Shown: one piece after another, positions 1 through 12,399 of the stretch
How the letters are laid out: every line of letters starts with the position of its first letter
How positions within the stretch are numbered: position 1 is the first letter of the stretch
Origin: Schistocerca nitens
Taxonomy: Eukaryota; Arthropoda; Insecta; Orthoptera; Acrididae
Direction: 5' to 3'
NCBI RefSeq assembly: GCF_023898315.1
Contig: NC_064617.1
Span: 619,805,000 to 619,868,999 of the forward strand
Length of the DNA stretch: 64,000 nucleotides
Program-made: the position numbers and the translations under genes
Notes under the pieces: model-generated
The model's input: only the letters and a program-made list of their open reading frames with translations
Databases searched by the model: none
What the model was told of the DNA's origin: nothing

Positions 1-2612
1 AGTGCCAAGTCAAGTAGGCATAATGCAGGAGAGGATTTATTAATGAATAGGAAAACTGGAATGCAGGTAAGATACTATGTGCGGCATACTGAAAGCATTA
101 TTGTAGCCAAAAAACATACAAAGCCCACAACTACCACAGTAGTACAGGTTTACATGGCAACTAGCTCCACGGATGATGAAGAGACTGAAGAAATGTATGA
201 TGAGGTAAAAGGAATTATTCAGATAAAGGAGACAAAAATTTAATTGTGATGAGGGACTGGAATTTGGCAGTAGAAAAAAGAAAAGAAGAAAATTAGTAAG
301 TGAATGTAGACTGGGGAAAGGAATAAAAGGGAAGCTGCCTGGCAGAGTTTTGAACATAGCATAATTTAATCATCGCTTAGTTTAAGAATCATAAAAGAAG
401 GTTATATACGCGGAAGAGACCTGGCGACAACGGAAGATTTCAGATTGATTATATAATAGTTCGACAGAGATTTAGGAACCAGATTTTAAATTTAAGAAGT
501 TTCCTGATGCAGATGTGTACTCTGACTGTAGATTAAAACTAAAGATATTGGAAAAAAGAGAAAATTAAGGAGATCGGATCTTGATAAGTTGAAAGAACCA
601 GAGGTTGTTGAGAGCTTCAGAGGGAGTATCAACCATTGGTTGACTAGAACAGATGAAAGGAACGCAGTAGAAGACGAATGGGTACCTTTAAGGGATGAAA
701 TATTGAGGGCAGCAGAGGATCAAGTAGGTAAAAATTCAAGGCCTATTAAGAAACCTTAGATAACACAAGAGATAATGAATGTAACTGATGAAAGAAAAAA
801 ATTTAAAAATGAAGGAATTGAAGCTGGCGTAAGGGAATAAAATATCTAAGAAATGACATCGACAGGAAGTGCAAAACTGCTAGTCAGTGATGGTTAGAGA
901 ACAAGAGCAAGGGGAAAGATAGATATCGCCTACAGAAAAATTAAAGAGGCTCTTGGGGAAAAGAGAAGCATCTGGATGAATATCAGGAGCTCAGATGGTA
1001 AATGAGTCCTAAGTAAAGAACGGAAAGCTGAAAGGTGGAAGGGGTATATACAGGGTCTATGCAAGTGAGATGAACTTGAAAGCCGCATTATGGAAAGGGA
1101 AGTGGACGAAAGTGAAGATGATACTGAGAGTAGAAGTTGACGAAGCTCTCAAAGATCTAAGTCGAAACAAGGCCCCTGGAGTAGACGAAATTCCGTCAGA
1201 ACTACTGATAGCCTTGGGAGAGCCATCCATGACAAAACTCTTACATCTGGTGTGCAAGGTGTAAGAGACAGTCGAAAAAGACTCAGAGCTCAATAAGAAT
1301 GTCGCAGTTGCGATTCCAAAGAAATTAGTTGCTGATAGGTGTGAAATTAGCAAATTATCAGACTAATAAGTCACTATTGCAAGATACAAAACGAATTCCT
1401 TGCTGAAGAATGGAAAGACTGGTAGAAGCAGACGTCATGGAACATCAGTTTCGATTCCGGAGAAAGGTAGGAACACGATCGGCAATACTGAGCCTACGAC
1501 GTATCTTAGAACATATGTTAATGGAAGGCAAACCTACATTTAAAGCATTTACTGACTTAGAGAAAGATTTTGACAATGTTGACTGGAGTACTCTCTTTGA
1601 GATTCTGAAGGTAGAGGGGGTAAGATAAAGGGAACGAAAGGCTATTTACAACTTGTACAGAAACCAGAAAGTAGTTGTAAGTGTGGAGGGGCATGAAAGG
1701 GAATCAGTGGTTGGAAAGGGAGTGAGATAGGTTTGTCTCCCACCTTCGATGTTATTCAGTCTGTACATTAAACAATCAGTAAAGGAAACCAAAGAAAAGT
1801 TCGGAGTAGGTATTAAAATCCACGGAGAAGAAATAAAAACTTTGAGGTTTGCCGATGACATTGTAATTCTGTCAGAGACAGGAAAGGACTTGGAAGATGA
1901 GTTGAACGGAATGGACAGTGCTCTGAAAAGAGGATAGAAGATGAACGTCAGCAAAAGAAAAACAAGGATAATGGAATGTAGCTAAATTAAACCTGTTGGT
2001 GCTAAGGGAATCAGATTAGGAATCGAGGATAAGTAGTAGATCAGTTTTGCCACTTGGGCAGAAAAATAACTGATGATAACCGAAATAGATAGGTTATGAT
2101 TGCCAGTGACAATAAAAGCATTTCTGAAGAAGAGAAATTTGTAACGCTGAATATAGATTTAAGAGTTAGGAAGTCTTTTCTGAAAGTATTTGTCTGGAGT
2201 GGAGGCATATATGGAGTGAAACATGGGCAATAAGCTGTTTGTATTGAAAGAGAATAGAATCTTTCGAAGTGTGGTGCTACAGAACAGTGTTGAAGATTAG
2301 ATGGGTCGATCACGTAACTAATGAGGAAGTACTGAATAGAAATGGAGAGACAAGAAAACTGTGACACAACTTGCCCAAAAAACGGGATCGGCTGATAGAA
2401 CACATTTTGAGACATCAAGGGATCACCAATTTAGTAATGGAGGGGTGAGTGGGGCGTATAAATCGAAGAGGAAGATCGAGAGAGGAACACAGTAAGCAGA
2501 TTCATAAAGATGTAAGTTGCAGATATAGAGGCTCGCGCAGGATAGAGTAGCATAGAAAACTGCATCAAATCAGTCTTCGGACTGAAGAACGCAACAACAT
2601 GTTCCTTATAGT
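1..2612 (+). mobile_element. LINE (non-LTR retrotransposon), RTE-like, decayed, cut by the left window edge
   Basis: Short collinear reading frames follow the order of a LINE polyprotein. An endonuclease piece with VYMATSSTDDEETEE lies at about 150-230. A reverse-transcriptase entry segment (DLSRNKAPGVDEIPSELL) is at 1070-1260, a palm segment (FKAFTDLEKDFDNVDW) at 1410-1628, and the catalytic-box region RFADDIVILSE at 1749-1937. A C-terminal tail reaches about 2612 and ends in a CAACAACA-like stretch. Many stops and frame changes separate the pieces, so it is not functional. Other copies of the same family appear at 10990-11460, 12400-13440, 20338-20590, 22621-23062, 27540-28262, 35420-37400 and 63305-63412. 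The clade name is my inference; the RT identity is secure. Confidence 0.85.
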
Positions 2613-2934
2613 ATTGCCGCACATGACAGCTTGAAGTTTTAGTATTTTGAAACTACTGCACTAGCATTTACAACTTTTACACTTCTTAGTTGATTTACTT
2701 CTGATTAAGAATCATAGTTCGTTGACCTTCATCTCAGATACTTCTCTGACACTATGCTTGGACAGATCAGGAAGGGTAGAGGATTCAACGCTCGCTTTTC
2801 AATCCCCTGACAACCTCATTTTACACTAGCTCGATGTTGTTTAGGAGAATTGAAACTTTACAGATTTCTTAATCCTTGTACTCATAAATAGGACAGCAAG
2901 AGTATTTTGTACGACACGTTGACTTGTGAAACAA
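2613..2934. other. Unassigned spacer
   Basis: About 320 bases between the LINE tail and the Tc1 element. I see no gene, repeat or regulatory signal that I can support. Confidence 0.5.
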
Positions 2935-4141
2935 CACTGATTAGCAAGAACATTATGACCACGTATCTTATAGCCGTATGTTCACCCATGGCGCGGGTAA
3001 CAGTGACGACGCGTCGTGCCATAGAAGCAATGAAGTCTTGTAGTTTGCTGGAGAGAGTTGGCACGACATATGTACAAGGAATCCACCTAATTCCCGAAAG
3101 TTCTGGGCAGGGAGGGGGGGTGGGGGAAGCGATGAGCTCTGACGCCACGTTAAACCATATCCCAGATGTGTTCGGTCGGGTTCAGATCTGGCGAATTGGA
3201 GAGCCGGAACATTAATTGGAATTCGCCACTGATCCGCAAAACACTTCCTCATACTTCTCTTGTCTTGTGACATGGCCCATTATCTTATTGAAAAATGCCA
3301 TTACCGCCTGAAAACATGATCGCCATGAGGGGGTCTGCGTGGTCTACAACCCGTGTACGATAGTCCTTCGCCGTCATGGTGCCTTACACTAGCTCCCTTT
3401 GAACTGTCGATGCCCATGTGAATGTCCCTCGGATCATAATGGAACCACCGCCAGAATGCCTCCGTCCGGCAGTACAGGTGTCACGGAACTGTTCCCTCTT
3501 GGAAGACGACAGATTCCCGCCCTCAGATCGGCATCATAAAGAAGATGTCGGGATTCATCAGATTATGCGACGCTCTTCCATTGCGCCAACGTCCAGTGCG
3601 ATAGTCACGTGCCCATTTCAGTCGTAGTTACGAATTGGTGATATCACATGCATGAATCGTCAGCTCCGGAAGCCCGACGTTAGGAGTGTTTGGTGCACTG
3701 TGTGATCAGGCACACTTGTACTCTTCCCAGCACCAGAGTTTGATGTCCGTTCCTCCACAGTTCGCCGTCTGTCCTGTTTCACCAGTCAGCCTATCACACG
3801 ACGTCTGTAACGAGGAGTGGTCACCCAGCCCACGACACTTCGATGTTGGTTTTCCCCATGTGATGAAGATACTCACCACAGCACTCGACGAACGTTCGAC
3901 AAGTCCTGCAGTTTCCGAAATGCTTGTTCCAAGTCTGCGGGCCATCACAATCTGCCCTAGATCAGACACAGATAGAATGCTTGCCTTCCCCATTCTAAAC
4001 ACGAACAGCACGCCCACTGATACTACACGCACCGTGCGTGTGCTTGACTAGCAGTCATTCCTCGCCAGGTAATGCTGCTATCCCCAAGACGGCTTTATAA
4101 CGACTGTGGCTTGGTGTTCACAATGTTCTGGCTGATCAGTG
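2935..4141 (-). mobile_element. Tc1-like DNA transposon, broken
   Basis: Terminal inverted repeats close the element: CACTGATTAGCAAGAACATT at the left, and the reverse complement of CACTGATCAGCCAGAACATT at the right. On the minus strand the transposase amino end reads MGKASILSVSDLGQIVMARR followed by TSISETAGLVERSSSAVVS (about 3890-4000), the helix-turn-helix part of a Tc1 transposase. The rest of the coding region is spread over several frames. The length (about 1.2 kb) fits a full-size but dead element. Confidence 0.85.
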
Positions 4142-5253
4142 CATGTGACATATTCTAGTTTCAGTGTACATGGAGTAGGATTGTGTCCTTTTTATAAAAT
4201 AATATTCTGAAAACGAAAGTAGACGAAACCGTTGTGTTGGAGGCTACCAAATGGATCAGCTGACGCCTACGGCAAGGCACGATGGTTGGGCCACAACCAC
4301 GTGTGATATCAAGAAGTGAGTTACTGCGGAAATGTTTTGGGTTAATCTCGGGGCAATGATATGTAACAAATACATTAATCATAGAGGATACTGATACCCT
4401 ATGGTACAAAACATGAGTCAGAACACTGTTACAAAAGCAACGAAAAAACGTATGTCCAGTTTAAAAGAAAGGAAAATCCCCAAGTTTTCACAACGAAATT
4501 CTATCTCAGAATCTGGCATAAAACCAAAAGAGATTATGTTTATATTTAAAGTACGCAAGCGGCAAGACTTAATCAATACTTTCATTGAACGATAACAACG
4601 GTGACATCACTAATGACGGTATCACTTGTAACGCCCCAAGGACAGAAAACCCCAATTAACAAACTTGGTGGAAACTTAAAGTACGGAAGTGAATCATCTT
4701 GGCAGTGACGGCAACTGTTGACGAGAAAATCTACAGTGGTAATATTTTGATTAATACCTATATCATTAAAATATTGAGAATAGCATACAAAAAGGGGAGG
4801 TGAAAGGATTATCATAGATTCTTTATCAAACATCTATAGAATAAATTCAAAATCTTATGAAGGAAGATTAAATCCAAGAAAGTAATTCAAGGATAACATT
4901 TACCACGAAAGAGAGTTGTAGCCGCATCGAAAAGGAAATTCAATGCGACTACAATGCAACTCAGATATGGAAATGTTCAATTAGTTAGTTGCTCTTGAGT
5001 TGCTCTAGAGTACTGGACGCCAACGATATTAGATTGTTTGAGTTTTGGAAGTTTGATAATTCGTGAGGTAGAGACTGAAGTATTGCTCAGCCATTCGACT
5101 GATGAAAGTTAGTCTTTAACGTTCTCAACGCGACGGTACAGTAAGACGAGTGTTAGACTTCAGTTGAGTGATATTGGTTTATCGGACCTAGCCTTCGTAC
5201 TGCCGAATAGTTACAAACCTTTTGATTCTTCAATTTCTCCAGGCGTATTTTAT
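4142..5253. other. Unassigned intergenic sequence
   Basis: About 1.1 kb, AT-rich. Open frames are at most 83 codons with no recognisable motif. I see nothing supportable here. Confidence 0.5.
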
Positions 5254-5473
5254 GACGAAACAAATCTCGGGTGAACAGCCTGGTATGAGTGTGCATAGGA
5301 CACAATGTTTCGGCAATCGACCACGTTTCCATCATCAGGTGCGCTGATGTACATCGTCAACGTCATGTACATCAGTACATCAGCGCACCTGATGATGGCA
5401 ACGTGGTCGATTGCCGAAGTATTGTGTTCTATGCACACTCATACCAGGCTGTTCACCCGAGATTTGTTTCGTC
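5254..5473. repeat. Inverted repeat with hammerhead-like cores, probably derived from a Penelope-like element
   Basis: Two 99-base arms (5254-5352 and 5375-5473) are near-perfect reverse complements around a 22-base spacer. The right arm carries CTGATGA (5389-5395), a GGCAA/TTGCC stem and then GAAG. The left arm, read on the minus strand, carries CTGATGA (5338-5332) and then GAAAC (5311-5307), the conserved hammerhead ribozyme core. A three-pair stem III (ACA/TGT) ending in GTC can follow on the minus strand. Stem I is not evident in either arm, so this may be a decayed ribozyme. Penelope-like elements are known to carry hammerheads; the assignment here is inference. Confidence 0.55.
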
Positions 5474-6099
5474 AGTTACAAACCTTGAGAGCAATGAATC
5501 AACGACAGAAAAACCTTTCGTAGTCTTGAGTAGGCACAATAAAACAAAGACACGAAGAAAGACAACTACGCGGATTAGTCAAAAGTTATCGTCAGCGTCA
5601 TGATTACTGAACTGAAGTTGATCTTGTGCATGAGTTGTAGGGACAAATAATTAATTACAGAAAGAACAATAAAATCTGAGTCAAAAGATAAATCTTACGT
5701 GTCACCTAACTCATTAAAAGGACAATACAATGTGTGTTAATGAAAGTTGATTGACTCTTGAAACATTTTAAGTGACTAAGTGTGTACATGTATAATGGAC
5801 AGTGAAAAGTGATTAGTTTAAATCCGTATGACGGCGTAAAAAAAGCATTTACTCCAACATAAGTTATCTCTGGAATTACGTCGGACCGTTGTTAATAACT
5901 TGACGTAGCAACGGCATAGCAACGGAATAATAGACAGCAAACTTTCATCCTTGCTATGTATGACGTGAAAAACGACCGTAATGATGAAATCAAGAATGAA
6001 GATTTGAAGATTTTATTTCATCATGGAACTAACCGGGCATAAAAATAAAAATAAACAACTGCAGTTTACCAGTTCACACATTATGAGAAGACTGTTGCG
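5474..6099. other. Unassigned intergenic sequence
   Basis: No motif-bearing frame or repeat that I can identify. The right part may belong to the 5' region of the LINE that follows. Confidence 0.4.
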
Positions 6100-8040
6100 G
6101 ACAGATAACAGAATATTTCCAAACCACGCGAGCAGTTGTCTTCTTACAAGAGTTACAGTTGCTGTTCCACGTCATACCGACGGGGACGAACATCGTTAAG
6201 ATCGCGTCTCCTCCCGGCGGTGAAGAAGGAGGGAAGGTTGTCACACACTAAAGCAGAGTTACTAACGACGGTTTTTCGAAAGTCCTTCGCGAAGAAAGAC
6301 GAAGTAAATATTCCGGAATTCGAATCTAGAACAACTGCCAGCACGAACAGCGTAGAAGTAGGTATCCTCGATGCAGCGAAGCAGCTTAAATCGCTTAATA
6401 AACGCAAAGCCTGCGGTCCAGATTGTGTAACAGTTCGGTTCGTTACAGGATATGGTGATACAATTGATCCATACTTAGCAATCATATTCGACAACTCTCT
6501 CGGCGTAAGATCCGTACCTAAAGAGTGGAAAATTGCATAAGTCACATCAATACGCAACAAAGCAAATAAGAGTAATTCGCTGAGTTACAGACCCTTATAA
6601 CTAACGTCGATTTGTAGTAGGATTTTGGAACATTTAATGCGTTCGAAATTACGGATTACGGATTACCTCGAAGAAAACTATTTATTCACAATAATAGTCA
6701 GCACGGATATAGAAAATATCGTTCTTGTGTAACACAACTACCTCTTTATCCTCACGAACTAATGAGTGCTGTCGACAGAGGATGTCAAACTGACACCATG
6801 TTTTTAGATTTCGAGAAGGCTTTTGACACCGTTCCCCACACGCGACTTGTAACCAAATTGCGTGGCTAAGGAGTATCGCCTTAATTGTGGTACTGGATTC
6901 GTGAGTTCCTGCCAGAAAGGTCGCAGTTCTTAGTAATAGACGAAAAGTCATTTAGTAAAATAGAAGTAATATGTGGCGTTCACCAAGGAAGTGTTGTAGG
7001 CTCTCTGCTGTTTCTGATCTATGTAAACGATTTAGGAGACAATCTGAACAGCACTCTTAGAAAGTTCGCTGGTGATGTCATTCGCCGTCTTGTAAAGTCA
7101 TCAGATGATCAAAACCAATTGCAAAATGACGTGTACACGATAGCTATATGGCGCAAGAAATGGCAATTGATTCTAAGTAATGAAAAGTTTGAAAACATCA
7201 GCATGAGTAGTGAAAGAAACCCGATTTCGCACCAATCTAAATGCTGTGAATTCAAATGGGACTGAAAGTACGAATTGGAACGATTATGTAGATAATGTTG
7301 TGGAGAAAGCAAACTTTAGGCTGCGAGCTTTTGGCAGATCATAAAATGTAACCGGTCCACTAAAGAGACTGTTTACACTACACTTGCGCACCCTCTCCTG
7401 GAGTACTGTTGTGAGTTGTGGGATCCACACAAGTTAAGACTGACGGCAACCATCTAAAAAGTTCAAAGGAGGGCAACTCGTTTTGTAATATCAGGAAACA
7501 GTGAAGATGGCTCTGAGCACTATGGGACTTACCTTCTGAGGTCATCAGTCCCGTAGAACTTAGAACTACTTAAACCTAACTAACCTAAGGACATGACACA
7601 CATCCATGCCCGAGGGAGGATTCGAACCTGCGACCGTAGCGGTCGCGCGGCTCCAGAATGTAGCGCCTATAACCGCTCGACCACTTCGGCTGACAAACAG
7701 TGAAGAGAGCGCCACGGATACCATAGGTGAATTTTGTTGTCAATCATTAAAACAAAGGCAGTTTTCGCTGTGGCATGATCTTCTCATGAAATGTCAGTCA
7801 CCAGTCCTCTCTGATTGAGAGATTAATTTGTTAGTGCCCATCCACTTAGCGAGACATAATCGTCATAACAAAATAAGAGAAATAAGAAGTCACATAGAAT
7901 GATTGAAGTGCTCGTTTTTCCCATGCGCCGTTCGAGCGTGGAACGGCAGACAAATAGCTTGAAGGTAATTCGATGATTTCTCCGCTGGGCAATTAATTGT
8001 GAATTACAGAGTAACCATGTAGCCATGTAGATGTAGATGA
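6100..8040 (+). mobile_element. Jockey-like LINE, decayed, split by a SINE
   Basis: Successive frames give LINE reverse-transcriptase landmarks. KSLNKRKACGPDCVTVRFV lies in 6136-6540, [18 protein letters not shown] at about 6798-6850, and VICGVHQGSVVGSLLF with IYVNDLG in 6885-7265. A C-terminal segment (HPLLEYCCELWDPH, KVQRRATRFV) is at about 7390-7490. The Y/F-A-D-D box is degraded to FAGDV. The body is interrupted at 7508-7694 by a SINE, resumes after it, and ends near the GTAGATGTAGATGAATGG tail at 8040. Several stops and frameshifts make it inactive. Family placement rests on motif similarity to the copies at 39490-40870 and 53545-56610. Confidence 0.85.
7508..7694 (-). mobile_element. 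tRNA-derived SINE inserted in a LINE
   Basis: The SINE body has GAGCACTATGGGACTTA at one end and a tRNA-like T-arm/B-box (GATTCGAACC read on +) near the other. A 12-base target-site duplication AAACAGTGAAGA flanks it at 7496-7507 and 7695-7706. It was therefore inserted by target-primed reverse transcription after the host LINE was in place. Confidence 0.9.
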
Positions 8041-8918
8041 ATGGCAAAGAGAATGTGTTCGCTATCCCTCTCCCCCCCCCCCCCCCTCTTCTTATACTTC
8101 ACTTTTTTTCTAATATTTGGCTCTGAACCTCCCATCTTCTTATAAGAGGCACTGCAACAGGATGTGTTTCTGTTCTCGGTTTCTGCTACGCTTCATCATG
8201 TCACTACACTGCAACGAAAACAAAATCTGCTGCGGTAAAGTTGCTGTTTTACCTGTAACACCCTTTCAGATGGAACACAGAGACTAATTCGCAACAGAAA
8301 ATTGGAAAATTAAGTCTTCTGTCTCACCGTTCGCTGCTCAGTGGCCTGCTTGTTTCAGCTCAGAGGCTGAACAGGAAGCGTTATTCTGACAGAGATCTGC
8401 GCACCACACCCACTCACGCGCCTCCAGAGTCAGCCAATGAACGACGTTGCGCCTCATTGCACATACACGTAACAGTCTCTTATCCTGCCCACGTACGTAT
8501 TGTAATGCAGAGTCATCGTGCCACACCAAGGTGCGTGGCTCACGCGTGATATTCGTAGGGCAAACGGAAAACTTGGCAAACACGACGACGGTATTGTCTG
8601 AGCCTACGCTTAGCGGTCGCTGACTTGATTACGTTGAGAGGCTAAGCTTTTCTAGGCCATGATATTTTCGTGAGCGTTGACATTAAATACCTTCATCTCC
8701 GAGAAATTCATTGTATACTGACATGGAGGCTGTACAATCGGTGTAGAGGATAAGGTCTGCGATAGACAAAGAGTGATTATTGAGGTAATGAATTCATGTT
8801 AGTCAATACCGATGTACCACACCTGAAGCAAAAAGCAACATTTGTTCTAAATAGTCAACGACTGTAGGAATAACTACTCAAATGAGACCATTTAAGTGTG
8901 TACCAATGGCTATTCATA
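8041..8918. other. Unassigned sequence with a C homopolymer
   Basis: A run of 15 C residues lies at 8072-8086. The rest has no frame or repeat that I recognise. Confidence 0.5.
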
Positions 8919-9359
8919 CAGTGTGGTCAGAAACTCTCTAAAAGGCTTGCAAATTTGTTGTGGGGCAGTTTGCGCTGAGAAGTAATTGTTAAGAAACAAA
9001 TTCGATACGTGGCAGCCTCCCAGAGACAGTGTCAGCAAACGCATTGTTCGCCATGACTTCTCAAACTGAATAAATGCAGCTTTTGCTCGCCTAGCTTAAA
9101 TGTATCGTTTCCGGAAAAGACACCTTTTTACTTTTAATGAGCATTTGAGCACACGGACCCACAGATGTCTGTGCAATAACGGATTTTAGCATATGCAAGT
9201 GCTTGAATCTGTGCGCGCGACTACCTGATTGCCTTATGTCAACGCTCATAAGATCAAAAAGGGCGCAACCTATCGATTTATTTTATTAACAATTACGTCT
9301 CAGCAGAACTTACCCTGCAACACCCTTAGAAGCTTTTCAGACTGTTTCTGACCACACTG
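8919..9359. mobile_element. MITE with about 75-base terminal inverted repeats
   Basis: The left end CAGTGTGGTCAGAAAC and the following 60-odd bases are matched by the reverse complement of the right end (TTTCTGACCACACTG). The inner parts of the two arms (TGCGCTGAGAAGTAATTGTT and AATTACGTCTCAGCAGAA) also pair. The element is 441 bases with no coding capacity, as expected of a non-autonomous DNA transposon. I cannot name the family. Confidence 0.7.
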
Positions 9360-9361
9360 CA

Positions 9362-9561
9362 TAATAGTTCAAATGGTTTTGAGCACTATGGGACTTAACA
9401 TCTGAGGTCATCAGTCCCCTAGAACTTAGAACTACTTAAACCTAACTAACCTAAGAACATCACACACATCCATGCGCGAGGCAAGATTCGAACCTGCGAC
9501 CATAGTAGTCGCGCGGTTCCGGACTGAAGCGCCTAGAACCGCTCGGTCACCGCAGCCGGCA
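9362..9561 (-). mobile_element. tRNA-derived SINE
   Basis: Same family as 7508-7694: GAGCACTATGGGACTTAAC, CTAACTAACCTAAG, then the tRNA-like B-box (GATTCGAACCTGCGACC) and CACCGCAGCCGGC at the head. It sits immediately beside the MITE end. The target duplication is short (ATAAT) and uncertain. Confidence 0.85.
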
Positions 9562-9949
9562 CTTTGTATAATGATTCTAACTAAATGCGCTGATAGTTCA
9601 CTGAATATGAGATATCTAGATTGAAGCGCTTAACACCTACCTCGTGTCTTGTTATAGAAGTGATTCGATGCCATATAGTCCCCGCTAGATGTAGCTTGTT
9701 ACACACTCACGACTCGTTGAAACTGGTGAGTGTTTGCACGTAAGACTCGCCCCGCAGCATTCCAAATGTAATTAATAGAAATGAGATTCTGACAGAGCCC
9801 GCGGGTCCGTGGAACTTTCACCTATACACACCTGCATTAATTAAATGTCCAACACATCCTAAGCGCTTTCTTACTCTATACCATTTACTTTCTAAGACTC
9901 ATTCCATAGCCATGGACCTCATTCGCGGCTGTCACTCATAACATGTCGC
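9562..9949. other. Unassigned intergenic sequence
   Basis: About 390 bases. I see no supportable feature. Confidence 0.5.
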
Positions 9950-10720
9950 AGCGAGCTGATGTTGTCATTCGAGAGGACAGGTGCATTTAGACTCTGCAGT
10001 TGGCGCTGCATCTGTCAATCAGAGAAGAAAGAATGGATGCAATTATCCGCACTCTTGGAAATTCAGAAGTGTGTGCAAGATGGGTCCCGTAGTGTGTAAC
10101 AGCGGATCACAAATATCACGGAAAGAAACATTTGTCTTGATTTGTTGCAACGATTTGAAGCTGAGGGGGAGGCTTTCTTGTACCGTATTGTGACAGGTGA
10201 TTAAACCTGGGTTCACCATTTTGAGCCCGAAACAAAACGACTGTCGATGGAATGGCGCCGTTCCTACTCCCCACAGAAGAAGAAATTCAAAACAACTGCT
10301 TCCACCGGTAAGGGCGTGATCACCGTGTTCTGGGACTGAGGAGGTGTGATTCTCATTGATACTATGCCAAGAGGCGGTACTATTAATTCAGAAACGTATG
10401 TTAACTCATTAGCAAAACTGAAGACGCGCTTCCGGCGACTTCGACGCCACAGCATCCCAGGATATGTTTTTCTGCCACACGATAACGTTCGGCAAGTCTG
10501 AGGACTGCTGAACACATGGCAAAACAGGGGTGGACAGTGTTACCCGATTCACCCTACAACCCTGACCTAGCCCCCTCGGACTTCCATTTGTTTGGGCCAT
10601 TAAAGGCTGCCATCCGAGGAAGACATTTTGTGGACGATGAGGAGGTGATACACGCCATTGTTTCGCGCTGGATGAAGGCCATAGAACGGGATGGAGATTA
10701 CTTCGAAAAATAGGGTGTGT
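9950..10720 (+). pseudogene. Mariner transposase, broken
   Basis: Frames in order give HHFEPETKRLSMEWR at about 10217-10260, then TTASTGKGVITVFWD and DTMPRGGTINSETYVNSLAK. FLPHDNVR, the second-aspartate region, follows, and then PYNPDLAPSDFHLFGPLK at about 10550-10600. The final piece ends in a lysine/aspartate-rich mariner tail (ERDGDYFEK) at 10713. At least three frame changes or stops separate the parts. The last third is the longest open part (10516-10713). Confidence 0.85.
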
Positions 10721-10989
10721 AGATTACATGGAAAGGGTGTGAGATTACATGGAAAAATAGGGTGTGTAGATAAAACACCATTATTTCGTGTGCGTAATTC
10801 TCACTATGTTCAATAAGGAAGACAAAAAAATATGGTGCACTATTTTCTGGGCAACTCTCGTAAGTGCTGATATTTCTGAGGTGACTGAGGACGATTTGTA
10901 GCCTAATAATTATATATATTTCAAGTCATATGTTTCTAGGTTGGTTGGTATTTCCAAATACAAAAGTCATCATCATACTCACCAATTTA

Positions 10990-11460
10990 CTACTTGATTA
11001 GCAGGTTCTTTACGTCTCCACTTTTTGCGACCATTGCTTGTTTCTTAATGTCGATGTATGTGCTGCCGCCCATCACATCATCCAGGATCTGAAAGCCCTT
11101 CCTTCCTCGCTGCCTCTCTCCTTCCTCCTACGATTCTAAGACTGTTTTTATGAGCCACTCTTCCATTCTCAATACATTCACTACGGAGATTCGTTTCCTT
11201 CTTTCTGTTACACCCAGTAATTGATTTTTCTCTCTCATTCGCAGTACATCTTCATTTTTCAATCAAGCCATCCAACTCATTCTTTCCATCCTCCGCCATG
11301 TCCAAATTTCGAAAGCCTCCAGCCTTGCTTCATTTTCCTTCCTCATTGTCGGACGACACTCTTTATGAAACACTTTATTAACCTTTTCCATAAATCTATG
11401 TGCATATAGCTGCAGAATTTTCTCTTCTGGGAAGAGCAAGGCATTAATACTCATTTCCTG
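10990..11460 (-). mobile_element. RTE-like LINE fragment, C-terminal part of the RT
   Basis: The minus-strand translation includes EIWTWRRMERMSW and, after frame changes, a GRKGFQILDDVM-like tail. These match the post-palm segment that other copies of this LINE family carry. Only the 3' part is present. Confidence 0.65.
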
Positions 11461-11839
11461 CTAGGCAGGAGGTCAGGTATTGAAGTATGTTCGATACTGG
11501 CAGGCATAATACACTTAGTGGTGCAGTTAAGGCAATGTGGAAAATATCAGGACGTAAAATTTGTGGAAAGACTGTTCAATGTAGAGAAAAAACAACCAGC
11601 ACACTGATTAAGGTACCACATACAAAAATTCCTACGCTTATACTCGTTACATTCTGTACAGTATCCCATATCAACACATTCGTTTACCAAGGACGTGTTC
11701 AACCATCTACAACTTGGTTGGCTCCCCTCTCATAATTAATGCAGTGTTTACACGCTACGACAGCATTATTCATTCTAAGAACACAGCCCACTATGTCATT
11801 ACTTCCGCCATTGACAGCCTTTTTCTGTTCTAAGGACTG
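11461..11839. other. Unassigned sequence
   Basis: About 380 bases between LINE fragments. An 82-codon frame at 11487 has no motif and I do not call it a gene. Confidence 0.45.
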
Positions 11840-12300
11840 CCTAGTAAGACAGGAAAGACCCACCGTGGTTTAATAACAAAATTCGGAAAATGCTAAGGAA
11901 CAGGCTGTTCCGCTCTCAGTTCAAAGGACGCACAGGTAAGACAGGCATAAGATTAGTAGAGATTCGTCTCTGAAAAGATCTATGCGCGTAGCATACAACA
12001 GCTACCACCGTCATATACTGCCTAAAGATTTGGGGGGAGAACCCCAAAAAATGCTGGTCCTATGTAAAAATCCCTAAGCGGCTCTAAGTCTTCCATCCAG
12101 TCAGTCGCAGTCACTCATTGACCTGTCTGGTTTGGCAATAGAAGATGGCGAAAGAAAGGACGAAGTTTTAAATTCCGTGTTTAAGAAATCGTTGGCGCAC
12201 GAGAGCCGTACATACGTACCGGCGTTTGATCATTGCACAGAGTCCCGTGTGGATGATATAGTAATAAGCATCCCTTACTGTACCACAAAAGTGATGCAGT
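11840..12300 (+). mobile_element. Jockey-like LINE fragment, region before the RT
   Basis: The + translation gives PWFNNKIRKMLRNRLF-like and NPKKCWSYVK-like pieces, then LAIEDGERKDEVLNSVFKKS at about 12129-12190. These correspond to the linker between endonuclease and reverse transcriptase. No palm motifs follow, so it is truncated. Confidence 0.65.
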
Positions 12301-12399
12301 TCACATCTCTGACAAATTTATCTTGTAATAGCAATTCAATTGCTTTCCGTTTGGCTGCAGGTGTTGAGTCAACATTTTCACTTTCATTGAACAATTCCC

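Noticed and set aside
5305-5603. Overlapping open frames of 72 and 104 codons
   Set aside because: They arise from the inverted repeat; translations of the two arms resemble each other only because of the repeat.
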